From NCBI RefSeq assembly GCF_013204825.1, contig NZ_JABMKV010000002.1:682001-746000 (forward strand): 64,000 bases of DNA, in the 5' to 3' direction. A model generated the notes under the pieces. It did no database searches. It saw only the letters and a program-made list of their open reading frames with translations, and had not been told where the DNA came from. Shown piece after piece: positions 8,659 to 17,259 of this stretch (position 1 is its first letter; each line of letters starts with the position of its first letter). The position numbers were made by a program, and so were the translations under genes. Source of the DNA: Pedobacter boryungensis. Lineage in GTDB: Bacteria > Bacteroidota > Bacteroidia > Sphingobacteriales > Sphingobacteriaceae.

Positions 8659-10881
8659 CTAGAAACCTAATTTTTTATCGAGTTCAGTTGTGTCCTGCTC
8701 AGGTTGTTGATATTGGTTACAGTCATAAACAATGGAAACACCATTTTTAGGAGGTTCAAAATCAGCTTTGCTTATTTTTAAATTTGGATTTGCATATACT
8801 CGTTTCATAAAACCAGCATAAATTGGTAGGGCCGAATTTGCACCCTCGCCGTCTCTTGTGCTCGTAAAATGGAATGCTCTGTCTTCACATCCTGTCCAAA
8901 TACCAGCTACTAAATCTGGTGTAATGGCCATAAACCAACCATCTGAATTATTTTGAGTTGTTCCTGTTTTTCCACCAGTTGGAGCATTTATTCCGTATTT
9001 ATAACTTAGTCTCGAACCTGTACCCCCAGTAATTACACCTCTTAGCATCCTGGTCATTACGTAAGCTACTTCTTCGTTCATAGCTACTTTTATTGTTGGT
9101 TTGCTATCATAAAGCACTACACCATTTTTATCTTCGATTTTTAAAATATAGGTAGGTTGTGTCCAAACTCCTTTATTGGCAAAAACGCCATAAGCACCTA
9201 CCATGTCATAAATTGATGCATCAAAAACGCCTAAAGCTATAGATGGTACGATTGGAACATCTGATGTTATACCCATTTTTTTGGCTTCGGTAGCTACAGC
9301 GGTTGGCCCTACTTGTTTCATTAAATAGGCTGCAATGTAGTTTTGAGAGTATGCCAATGCCTTTTGTAAGGTAATTGCCCCAGGTAAAGTTCCAGAAGAC
9401 CGAGGAGTCCAATCCGGACTACCGGGATTTGAAATAGTAACTGGTTCATTTTGCACGGTAAAACAAGGCGAATATCCATTTTCTATAGCAACAGCGTAGG
9501 TAAATGGTTTTGCTGTTGAACCAACCTGACGTGTACCCATTTTTACTTGATCGTATTTAAAGTGCTCGAAATTAATTCCGCCTACCCAAGCTTTAATGTA
9601 ACCTGTTTTGGGATCCATTGCCATCATCGCATTGCGCAATAATAATTTATAGTATTTCACAGAATCAATAGGTTTCATTAATGTATCTATATCACCTTTC
9701 CATGTGAAAATCGTTAATCTGGTTCGTGTATTGAAATCAGCTTTAATTTCTTCATCAGATTTTCCTTCTAATTTCAGCGCTTTGTATCGATCTGAGCGTC
9801 TCATCCCCTGATCAATTTGTAATTCCATTCCTTTAAAAGGATTTCTTCCTTTCCAACTATTTGTAAATTGCTGTTGCAAAATTTTCATGTATTCTTTTTG
9901 TGCTTGTTCAGCATAAACCTGCATATCGTAATTGATAGTTGTAGTTATTTTGAGGCCATCTCTATCTAAATCATATGGAATGCCATTATTTGTAATAGAG
10001 CGCTCTTCTAAAATTTTTCTTACTTCTGATTTTAAAACAGCTCTAAAATAAGGCGCAACACCATCATTTGTTGTAGCAGCATTAAAATGCAAATCAAGTG
10101 GTTTCCCTTTTTCTGCTTCAAATTGTTCTTCCGTCAACAAATCTGCTTTAACCATTAATGCCATCACTGTATTCCTTCTGGTTAATGATCTTTCTGGGTT
10201 TTTAGTAGGTGAATATCGAGTAATACCTCTTTGTATCCCAACTAAAACTGCAGCTTGAGGAACTGTTAATTTATCAGGAGTTGTATTAAAATAAACTCTT
10301 GCGGCAGATTTTATACCATAAGCTTGATTACCAAAATCAACTGTATTTAAATACATAGTGATAATTTCTTCCTTAGTATAATTACGTTCTAATTTTACTG
10401 CAATTACCCATTCTTGAAATTTTTGGATTATTCTTTTGAAGTAATTTTTTTGTCTACCTTCTTCAGAAAATAAGTTTAGCGCTAATTGTTGAGTAATTGT
10501 ACTTCCACCTTGTTTTTTACCCATTAATGCATAAGCAAAAATGGTAAATGTACGCTTAAAGTCTATACCAGAATGAGAGCGAAAACGGACATCTTCTGTT
10601 GCAATTAATGCATTTACAACATTTGGAGATATTTCGCTATAGTTAACATTAGAACGATTTTTAACAAAATAAGTTCCTATTACTTTTCCATCTTCTGAAA
10701 GAATTTCTGTGGCTTCATTGCTTTTTGGGTGCTCAATTGCTCTAAAGGAAGGAATATCTCCGAATAGCCCAAATCCTATTGAAACAATAAATAAAGCGAA
10801 AAACACCATGCCGCCAATGAGTAATTTCCAAAGTCTGTGGTTATACTTTTTTATGTTTTCTGGTGTTAGGGATGTATTCAT
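8659..10881 (-). CDS. Class A penicillin-binding protein (PBP1A-type transglycosylase/transpeptidase)
   Basis: About 740 residues from the start chosen here. It polymerises and cross-links peptidoglycan at the inner membrane. One N-terminal transmembrane helix (about residues 20-40) precedes the glycosyltransferase domain with the catalytic Glu96 in EDVRFRSHSG and GGSTITQQLALNLF. The transpeptidase motifs are STAKPF (SxxK), SQN in YSQNYIAAYL, and KTGTT. I chose the ATG at 10881, four bases after the sprE stop, over an upstream ATG at 10911 that would overlap sprE. That spacing implies translational coupling to sprE/porW. Confidence 0.95.
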   Translation of the reverse strand: MNTSLTPENIKKYNHRLWKLLIGGMVFFALFIVSIGFGLFGDIPSFRAIEHPKSNEATEILSEDGKVIGTYFVKNRSNVNYSEISPNVVNALIATEDVRFRSHSGIDFKRTFTIFAYALMGKKQGGSTITQQLALNLFSEEGRQKNYFKRIIQKFQEWVIAVKLERNYTKEEIITMYLNTVDFGNQAYGIKSAARVYFNTTPDKLTVPQAAVLVGIQRGITRYSPTKNPERSLTRRNTVMALMVKADLLTEEQFEAEKGKPLDLHFNAATTNDGVAPYFRAVLKSEVRKILEERSITNNGIPYDLDRDGLKITTTINYDMQVYAEQAQKEYMKILQQQFTNSWKGRNPFKGMELQIDQGMRRSDRYKALKLEGKSDEEIKADFNTRTRLTIFTWKGDIDTLMKPIDSVKYYKLLLRNAMMAMDPKTGYIKAWVGGINFEHFKYDQVKMGTRQVGSTAKPFTYAVAIENGYSPCFTVQNEPVTISNPGSPDWTPRSSGTLPGAITLQKALAYSQNYIAAYLMKQVGPTAVATEAKKMGITSDVPIVPSIALGVFDASIYDMVGAYGVFANKGVWTQPTYILKIEDKNGVVLYDSKPTIKVAMNEEVAYVMTRMLRGVITGGTGSRLSYKYGINAPTGGKTGTTQNNSDGWFMAITPDLVAGIWTGCEDRAFHFTSTRDGEGANSALPIYAGFMKRVYANPNLKISKADFEPPKNGVSIVYDCNQYQQPEQDTTELDKKLGF

Positions 10882-10885
10882 TTTA

Positions 10886-13675
10886 TTACTGGTTGTTCTT
10901 GAAAAACTCAATATACCTATTTAAAAGTTCTCTGTTCTTAATTTTGTCGAAGTTCTCTTTACTAATATAAAAACCTTTATAAGTAGTAGCGGGAACTTTC
11001 ATGATTTTTGTTAGTTGTGGCGTAATACTTTCTGCATAAGTTTTCACCTCATCTAAGGATGCAAAAGTACCTACAAAAATTAATTGATCTTCATCAAGTT
11101 CTAATAATTGATGTTTTAATGCTGTACCAGCATAATTACCTCTATTAAATTGACCAATACCAAAACGAGATGAACTTACACTCAAGCTCATATCATTAAC
11201 GCTAACTACGTAATAATATATATTTGATTCTGCTTTGCTGAAAAGATTATCTACAGGTTTAACGGTTGGCTCATTTTTAATTTCTTGGGATTTTGTGTTA
11301 ACTGGTACACTTGGAGTAGTGATTGCAACTGGCGTAGTAACTGGAGTAATAGGCTTAATTACTTCAGGTTCTGGTTTAGTTAAAGTAGTTTCTGGTTTAT
11401 TTACTACGACAACTGTATTTTCTCGTTGCGAAATAAAGCGAGGTTCAGTCGGATCAAAATCGATTAATGCAATTTTTCTTGCTTTAAATGCTGGTAAATT
11501 AGCTTGGATGTAGTTTATATGATCCAAAACGAGTGGATTGATCAATTTATCATCTGGATATTTAGTGATAATAGTATTAAATGCAATTAATAAACTATCT
11601 ACATTTTGTGTGCGACCAATGGCGATTGCTTTTAAATAATCATATTGTGCTTGTAATGAATTCCCTGGAAATCGCTGATTAGTTTCGTTTACCGCTGCAA
11701 TTACTGTAGGAAAATCTTTTTGCTCATAGCGATCAAAAATGGTATTGTAAATTTTATTTATTTCTAAATCTAAAGCATTTTGTTTAGCCGAAAAATTAGG
11801 GTCTACTATTGTCTTTGCATAGACCGAATTCGGATAAATAGCTAATACCTTGTTTTTATATAGGTCCGATTTAGCTTGATCTGTTTTTGCATAAACAAGA
11901 TATAAGCTATAATAAACTGCTTCTAGATGATTGTTTTGAGGATATCTAGACAATAGTTCTTCGTAAACTTTAGCTGCTTCTTCTTCATCTTGCAGAACCT
12001 GTTGGTAAAAGCCTGCAATTTCAAAATAGGCATCTATTATTTTTTGGTCAGATTTAACCATTTGATCTGCTGTTAAAGGCAGTAGAGCTGTATATTCTTT
12101 AATTCGTGATTCTTTATCTGCATTTGCAGCAAGCATATTTGTAGAATTATTCGAATTATCAATAATAGCCGACTGATTTTGCTGATTAACCTGAGCAGAT
12201 GATTTTACACTTTGTCTCCAATTATCCTCTAAACTTCTATTTCCCCAACGCTTTTTGAAATCGGTAAAACCTCTACTAATTGCATTAGTGTTGCTAAAAT
12301 AAAACTTATCGCTATTTTGCGTTTTTGTAGGGTCATCAAATTTTACAACTTTACCATTATCAATTGTTTTTGTAGTGTTATTAACTTCTTTTTTAGGTTC
12401 AAATAATTCGTTTAGTTTCTTTTCACGAGCCTGTTCTGGTAAATGAGCTATAAATTGCAATGTATCTTCATCTGCAATTAATTGGTAGCGTTTAGTTAAA
12501 TACTCTAAATTTTCTGCTTTTTTCAATATGCCTTCATAACCCTGATAATTTTTAGGCAAAGTAGTTACTGCACTATCATAATATAGCTTGGCATTCACAT
12601 AGTTGCTTAGATTTTTAAAGTTAAGGTCGGCAAGTTTTAAATACGATAATCCCTTTTGATATTGATTTGTTATACTTTTTTGAGCAGATAATTTATAATA
12701 CTCCTCTGCTTTTTTATACTCCTTATCTGAGAAATAATCTTCAGCTACCTCATAATAAATCTGATCAGTATAATCGAAATTTTTATCATCCTTTAATAAT
12801 TTAAGCAATTGCTGTTTACGATTGGAAGTTTGAGAATTCAAAATGTCATTAATACGAATTTTACTCAGCTTTGCGTTAAAATACATTTCAAAAGGTGCGT
12901 TGCTATTCTCAACCTTAGTATAATTACGTAAGCTGGCATCGTATTCTTTATTATATTCATAGAGTTGAGCTAAAATGTAAGGCCATCTAGTTCTACTTTG
13001 TATTTTATTAGTTTCTTTTATCGCTTGCTCTAAATAGCTAGTGGCCCCTTTGTAATCTTGCTGATAAATATTCATTTGTGCTAGCGTAGCTAATGGTTCA
13101 GCTTTTTCACTTTTAACCGAATCTAATGTTGCTTTAACGGTATCTAACGTAAGTTCAGCTTTTTCATAATTATTCAGTTGCATTAAACTACGAGCTTTCC
13201 ATGTCATAGCACTTAAAAAAACATTTTTATTGCTTCTATAAGTTTTGGCAGTATAATCAAAATATTCTACGGCAGTAAAATAGTTGCCTTTATAGAAATT
13301 TGTTTTACCTAAAAGGATGTACGCTTCGTCTATATAATTACTAAAGTTTTTTTCGCTAATAATTGTTTGCGCCTTTTGCGTAATCTCATCTAATGATTTA
13401 ACATTACTAGGAGTAGTTGAAATATTTAGATAATCAGACGTTTCGGGAGCAATATAAACAGCTAAAAAATTATCATAATTATCTTTGTAAGTTTGAGAAA
13501 GATCATCCTGATAAGTTGTTAATAAAACATTTGAGTTATAAATATAGTTATAACGAGCAGAGAGGTTTTGTAGACTTCTGTTTGTTGCATTATCTTTTTG
13601 CGTAGAGCAACCAATAATGGCTATGCTTAAGCATGAGAAGATAATTTTTGCACTTAGTTTTGCGTAGTTGTTCAA
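10886..13675 (-). CDS. sprE: TPR lipoprotein SprE/PorW of the type IX secretion system
   Basis: 929 residues. The protein begins with a lipoprotein signal (lipobox IIGC, Cys23), followed by many tetratricopeptide-like helical repeats (for example YILLGKTNFYKGNYFTAVEYF, AEDYFSDKEYKKAEEYYKLSA and YEELLSRYPQNNHLEAVYYSL). A Pro/Thr/Val-rich linker leads to a compact C-terminal domain beginning YYYVVSVNDMSLSV. This architecture and size match SprE of Flavobacterium johnsoniae and PorW of Porphyromonas, lipoproteins needed for T9SS function and gliding. It lies within 4 kb of gldKLMN on the opposite strand. The family is assigned by architecture, so a generic TPR lipoprotein is the alternative. Confidence 0.85.
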   Translation of the reverse strand: MNNYAKLSAKIIFSCLSIAIIGCSTQKDNATNRSLQNLSARYNYIYNSNVLLTTYQDDLSQTYKDNYDNFLAVYIAPETSDYLNISTTPSNVKSLDEITQKAQTIISEKNFSNYIDEAYILLGKTNFYKGNYFTAVEYFDYTAKTYRSNKNVFLSAMTWKARSLMQLNNYEKAELTLDTVKATLDSVKSEKAEPLATLAQMNIYQQDYKGATSYLEQAIKETNKIQSRTRWPYILAQLYEYNKEYDASLRNYTKVENSNAPFEMYFNAKLSKIRINDILNSQTSNRKQQLLKLLKDDKNFDYTDQIYYEVAEDYFSDKEYKKAEEYYKLSAQKSITNQYQKGLSYLKLADLNFKNLSNYVNAKLYYDSAVTTLPKNYQGYEGILKKAENLEYLTKRYQLIADEDTLQFIAHLPEQAREKKLNELFEPKKEVNNTTKTIDNGKVVKFDDPTKTQNSDKFYFSNTNAISRGFTDFKKRWGNRSLEDNWRQSVKSSAQVNQQNQSAIIDNSNNSTNMLAANADKESRIKEYTALLPLTADQMVKSDQKIIDAYFEIAGFYQQVLQDEEEAAKVYEELLSRYPQNNHLEAVYYSLYLVYAKTDQAKSDLYKNKVLAIYPNSVYAKTIVDPNFSAKQNALDLEINKIYNTIFDRYEQKDFPTVIAAVNETNQRFPGNSLQAQYDYLKAIAIGRTQNVDSLLIAFNTIITKYPDDKLINPLVLDHINYIQANLPAFKARKIALIDFDPTEPRFISQRENTVVVVNKPETTLTKPEPEVIKPITPVTTPVAITTPSVPVNTKSQEIKNEPTVKPVDNLFSKAESNIYYYVVSVNDMSLSVSSSRFGIGQFNRGNYAGTALKHQLLELDEDQLIFVGTFASLDEVKTYAESITPQLTKIMKVPATTYKGFYISKENFDKIKNRELLNRYIEFFKNNQ

Positions 13676-13789
13676 GGAATTTAAGAATTGCGTATAACTT
13701 TACAAGATAACAGAATGTATGCAAAAATATTTTATTTGCTCTTAAATTTTTAATATTTGAGCTTATATTTTTAAAGGAGACGACTTATT

Positions 13790-14014
13790 ATGGCAAACTT
13801 TGGAAATAATGATGAAGGTAAACAGGTTAGTAATTTCGCCAAATATACAGGTATAGCATTTCAGATGTTAGCAACAATCGGCGTATTTGCTTTTGTAGGG
13901 TATAAAATTGATGAGCATAGTGGGAGCACCAAATCAATTTATACCGCAATGCTAGGTTTGTTAGGTGTTATTATATCTTTATATATGGTAATTAGATCTT
14001 TAACTAAAAAGTAA
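13790..14014 (+). CDS. AtpZ/AtpI-type small membrane protein
   Basis: 74 residues with two hydrophobic segments (about residues 22-38, FQMLATIGVFAFVGYKI, and 50-68, YTAMLGLLGVIISLYMVI). This is the AtpZ/AtpI pattern, small proteins at the head of ATP synthase operons thought to aid assembly of the membrane rotor. The gene opens the atp operon. An unusually good Shine-Dalgarno-like AAAGGAGA lies a few bases before the ATG, in contrast to most genes here. Confidence 0.85.
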   Translation: MANFGNNDEGKQVSNFAKYTGIAFQMLATIGVFAFVGYKIDEHSGSTKSIYTAMLGLLGVIISLYMVIRSLTKK

Positions 14015-14104
14015 ACCAAATTTAGTCTGTAAAGAATAAAGTCAACACTTTTTCCGAATTGCTTAATAGTTCTACAATCTCAGCCAAATATCAATGCATT
14101 CTTC

Positions 14105-14112
14105 TACCTTTG
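14105..14112 (+). promoter_or_regulatory. Possible -7 promoter element (TACCTTTG)
   Basis: TACCTTTG matches the Bacteroidota -7 consensus TAnnTTTG and lies 17 bases before the TTG start of the next gene. No convincing TTTG -33 element is at the expected distance, so this is a candidate internal promoter of the atp operon only. Confidence 0.4.
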
Positions 14113-14128
14113 CATAAAATTTAAGGGT

Positions 14129-14515
14129 TTGAGTTTACAACGTTTTATTCTATACTTCGTCTTATATACGGTGATGTTAGCTGGTATAGCCCTGGCAATG
14201 CCGTTAATTTTTCCTACTGTCAAACTATTAACCAATAAATTTTGGCTAGTTTTTGGCTTTTTAGGCGGGATCACTTTTATCGCCTACATTGTGGCTTTTT
14301 TGGGGATTAAACGAAATCCAGAAACAGGCATTTTAGCCATTATGGGGTCGATCGCTATAAAGATGCTTTTTTCTATGGCTTTCGTACTGATTTACAGTCT
14401 AAACCATAAAGGAAAGGACGTTGTTTTTGTGTTGAATTTTTTTTCTTTATATTTATTGTTCACCTTCTTTGAAATATACTGTTTGTTACGTAACTTGCGC
14501 CACCAAAATAAATAG
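14129..14515 (+). CDS. Small four-helix membrane protein of the ATP synthase operon
   Basis: 128 residues, with about four hydrophobic segments: residues 5-28, 35-58, 65-86 and 92-115. The only start that fits is TTG at 14129, giving (M)SLQRFILYFVLY. Its place between the atpZ-like gene and atpB is where AtpI-like proteins lie in many operons, so a role in assembling the membrane sector or importing ions is plausible. No specific family motif is recognisable. Confidence 0.7.
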   Translation: MSLQRFILYFVLYTVMLAGIALAMPLIFPTVKLLTNKFWLVFGFLGGITFIAYIVAFLGIKRNPETGILAIMGSIAIKMLFSMAFVLIYSLNHKGKDVVFVLNFFSLYLLFTFFEIYCLLRNLRHQNK

Positions 14516-14532
14516 TAAAAATCTGCGAGTAA

Positions 14533-15666
14533 ATGGATTGTAGCCACGTTTTTGAGTTTAAGTTTAATAGGTTAATTGTTGTTTTTACGCTTTTTTCGAT
14601 GTTTTTGTTGGTTTCTCTTGGTGCAAAAGCACAAGTAGATACTCTACATAAAGTTGAAGAGACACATGGTGAAACGGCGGAAAAGAAAAAGTTTGAGATT
14701 GGTAAATTTGCCCTGCATCACATTGCTGATTCGCATAGCTGGCATGTAATTGGTGAAACCTATATTGGATTGCCAATTGTTCTATTTGCTGATGGAAAAG
14801 TTGTGACTTTTAATGATAATGATTTTAATCATGATAATGATGCAAAAGTTGTAGTTGAAAAAGACGGACAACGTTTTGTGAAAATGCATGAGAAAATTTA
14901 TTTTGCATCTGCAACTGCAAATGAGCACGGTCAGTATGTAGAGCTGAATGAAAAACATCACCCAGAGAATAAACGTCCTTTAGATTTCTCATTGACTAAA
15001 AATACTTGCACTTTGTTGCTTTCGGTAGTTTTATTATTAGTGGTTTTTATTAGTGTAGGTAATAGCTATAAAAAACGCCATGGTAAATCTCCTAAGGGAT
15101 TACAATCATGGGTAGAGCCAATCATTCTTTTTGTACGTGACGATATTGCTAAGCCAAACTTGGGTCATAAATATGAGCGTTTTATGCCTTATTTATTAAC
15201 GGTTTTCTTTTTTATCTGGTTTAACAACATGTTGGGCTTGGTTCCATTTTTACCAGGAGGTGCAAATTTAACAGGTAATATTGCGGTAACTATGGTGTTA
15301 GCAGTAATCACTTTCTTGGTTACGGTATTTAATGGAAACAAGCACTATTGGAAACATATTTTCTGGATGCCGGGCGTACCAGTGCCAATGAAAATCTTTT
15401 TAATGCCTTTAGAGTTGATCGGTATTTTTACCAAACCAATTGCATTGATGATACGATTATTTGCGAACATTACTGCAGGTCACATTTTGGTGCTATCATT
15501 AATTTGCTTAATCTTCGTATTTAACAGTATTTGGGTGTCTGCAGCTTCTATTCCGTTTGCAATATTTATTGGCGGTATAGAGCTTATGGTTGCATTTATC
15601 CAAGCATTTATATTTACTATTCTATCTGCCTTATTTATTGGTATGGCAGTAGAAGAACACCATTAA
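14533..15666 (+). CDS. atpB: F1F0 ATP synthase subunit a
   Basis: 377 residues. Subunit a forms the proton half-channels next to the c ring. The essential arginine is visible in IALMIRLFANITAGHIL about 60 residues from the C-terminus. The N-terminal 150 residues are extra compared with E. coli and start with a signal-like hydrophobic segment followed by a His- and Asp-rich periplasmic region (NDNDFNHDNDAK, HHPENKR), as usual in Bacteroidota. Five or so membrane helices follow. atpE begins 36 bases downstream. Confidence 0.97.
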   Translation: MDCSHVFEFKFNRLIVVFTLFSMFLLVSLGAKAQVDTLHKVEETHGETAEKKKFEIGKFALHHIADSHSWHVIGETYIGLPIVLFADGKVVTFNDNDFNHDNDAKVVVEKDGQRFVKMHEKIYFASATANEHGQYVELNEKHHPENKRPLDFSLTKNTCTLLLSVVLLLVVFISVGNSYKKRHGKSPKGLQSWVEPIILFVRDDIAKPNLGHKYERFMPYLLTVFFFIWFNNMLGLVPFLPGGANLTGNIAVTMVLAVITFLVTVFNGNKHYWKHIFWMPGVPVPMKIFLMPLELIGIFTKPIALMIRLFANITAGHILVLSLICLIFVFNSIWVSAASIPFAIFIGGIELMVAFIQAFIFTILSALFIGMAVEEHH

Positions 15667-15672
15667 TTTTAA

Positions 15673-15906
<234 letters not shown>

Positions 15907-15916
15907 TAACAAAAAG

Positions 15917-15953
15917 TAAGTGCCTTGCAAAAGATTGTTTTGTAAGGCGCTTA
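15917..15953 (+). promoter_or_regulatory. Strong hairpin between atpE and atpF
   Basis: Two 16-base arms, 15917-15932 and 15938-15953, pair along their whole length with two G-U pairs around a GATTG loop. The hairpin starts 10 bases after the atpE stop and is followed by TTTATTC, which is too interrupted for a classical terminator. Likely roles are partial termination or protection of the upstream mRNA, either of which would favour the high-copy c subunit. Confidence 0.75.
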
Positions 15954-15993
15954 TTTATTCAATGAACACAAAAAAATTATAATATATACTGAA

Positions 15994-16488
15994 ATGGATT
16001 TATTAATACCTGAAGTTGGTTTAGTTGTATTTCAAACAATAGCTTTTTTATTGTTAATGTTTCTTTTGGGCAAATTTGCTTGGAAACCAGTAATGGCTGC
16101 CATTAAAGAACGTGAGCAATTCATTGATGATTCTTTGAATAAAGCAGAATTAGCTAATCAAGAAATGGCTAGATTGGCAGCTCAAAATGAAGATTTGATG
16201 AAACAAGCTCGTGCTGAGCGTGATGAAATTCTGAAAGAGGCTAAAAAACTAAAAGATAATATTGTTAATGAAGCTAAAACATCTGCTCAAACAGAAGGTG
16301 CTAAATTGATTGAAAAAGCTCGTATTGAGATTGAAAATCAAAAGAAAGCAGCATTGGCTGAATTAAAAGGTCAGGTTTCTACTTTATCATTAGATATTGC
16401 TGAACGGGTTTTACGCAGTCAGTTAGATGATAAAGCAAAACAACAGGATTTGGTTAACAGCCTGTTAAAAGATGTTGAATTAAACTAA
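15994..16488 (+). CDS. atpF: F1F0 ATP synthase subunit b
   Basis: 164 residues. Subunit b is the peripheral stalk that holds F1 static. One N-terminal membrane helix (about residues 8-27, VGLVVFQTIAFLLLMFLLGKF) leads into the conserved AWKPVMAAIKERE and a long charged coiled-coil to the C-terminus. Length is typical. It lies between the post-atpE hairpin and a 7-bp-phased inverted repeat before atpH. Confidence 0.97.
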   Translation: MDLLIPEVGLVVFQTIAFLLLMFLLGKFAWKPVMAAIKEREQFIDDSLNKAELANQEMARLAAQNEDLMKQARAERDEILKEAKKLKDNIVNEAKTSAQTEGAKLIEKARIEIENQKKAALAELKGQVSTLSLDIAERVLRSQLDDKAKQQDLVNSLLKDVELN

Positions 16489-16489
16489 G

Positions 16490-16548
16490 TTATTAAAGTA
16501 TAAAGTTAAAAGTCAAAATAAATCATTTGAACTTTAACTTAAACTCAA
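16490..16548 (+). repeat. 7-bp-phased inverted repeat between atpF and atpH
   Basis: AAAGT cores begin at 16495, 16502 and 16509, exactly 7 bases apart. Complementary ACTT/ACTC cores follow at 16531-16546. The left and right parts can pair through AAAGTTAAAG-like and CTTTAACTT-like stretches. It fills most of the 64-base gap, is non-coding, and resembles the element between atpA and atpG. Confidence 0.6.
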
Positions 16549-16552
16549 AGAT

Positions 16553-17098
16553 ATGTCAAGTAAAGCAGCAAGCAGATATGCAAAATCGTTAATTGATCTT
16601 TCTACAGAGCAAAATGCGCTAGAAGAAATGAAAAACGATATGGTGTTATTTGAGGAAATTGTAGATAACAATAGTGAACTAGAAGCTATTTTAAAAAACC
16701 CAATTGTTCCTTTAGATAAGAAACTTGGGATTTTAAATAATGTTTTTGGTGGCAAGGTTCATAAAATTACTGAAAGCTTTTTAAAGCTTGTTGTAAATAA
16801 AGGTCGTGCTGCGATATTGTTTGAAACTTCTAAACAATTTATTAGCCAATATCAATTAATTAAAGGAATTGTTACTGCTGAGGTAACATCTGCTATTGCA
16901 TTAATTGATGCGACTAGAGCTGAAATAGTAAGCTTAGTTAAAAGGGAAGTAGGTGCTAAAGAGGTGATTATTAAAGAAAAAGTTGACGAAAAGTTAATTG
17001 GTGGTTTTATTTTAAAAGTTGGCGATAAGCAGTTTGATGCTAGTATAGCTAGTGGTTTAAATAAACTGAAAAAGGAATTTGCACAAGGTATAGCTTAA
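16553..17098 (+). CDS. atpH: F1F0 ATP synthase subunit delta
   Basis: 181 residues. Subunit delta (OSCP) joins the peripheral stalk to the top of F1. The family features are the N-terminal helix bundle starting ASRYAKSLIDLSTEQ, the middle LKLVVNKGRAAIL, and the C-terminal signature with VKREVGAKEVIIKEKVDEKLIGGFILKVGD... (GG-F at about residue 155). The protein ends close to the usual length. A dispersed repeat fills the following 161-base gap before atpA. Confidence 0.95.
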   Translation: MSSKAASRYAKSLIDLSTEQNALEEMKNDMVLFEEIVDNNSELEAILKNPIVPLDKKLGILNNVFGGKVHKITESFLKLVVNKGRAAILFETSKQFISQYQLIKGIVTAEVTSAIALIDATRAEIVSLVKREVGAKEVIIKEKVDEKLIGGFILKVGDKQFDASIASGLNKLKKEFAQGIA

Positions 17099-17139
17099 TT
17101 GCTATAAAAAGCAAGCGAAGTAATACTAACGCTAATATA

Positions 17140-17206
17140 TAAACCCGATTGACAGCGATAGCTCTTGAGCTGAAAGCTAAAGACTACAGCAGAAAGCGGG
17201 ACTAGA
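17140..17206 (+). repeat. Dispersed AACCCGAT...AGCGGG element inside the atp operon
   Basis: The stretch opens TAAACCCGATT and closes AAAGCGGGACT. CCCG and CGGG can pair across it, and the palindrome AGCTCTTGAGCT lies within. A second element with the same opening and the same AGCGGG(A/G)CT ending is at 31025-31078. It occupies the atpH-atpA gap (17099-17259), where no ORF is credible. Confidence 0.65.
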
Positions 17207-17259
17207 ATAACAAAAGAGTACAAGATTTATATTTTCAAAAAGAAATCAAAAATAAAATT

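Noticed and set aside
11235..11513. A 92-residue plus-strand ORF inside sprE
   Set aside because: It is antisense to the Pro/Thr/Val-rich linker of sprE and reflects that composition. It has no promoter or independent support.
14129..14515. A frameshifted continuation of the atpZ-like gene
   Set aside because: A stop, a 114-base gap and a separate TTG start with a complete four-helix layout indicate an independent gene.
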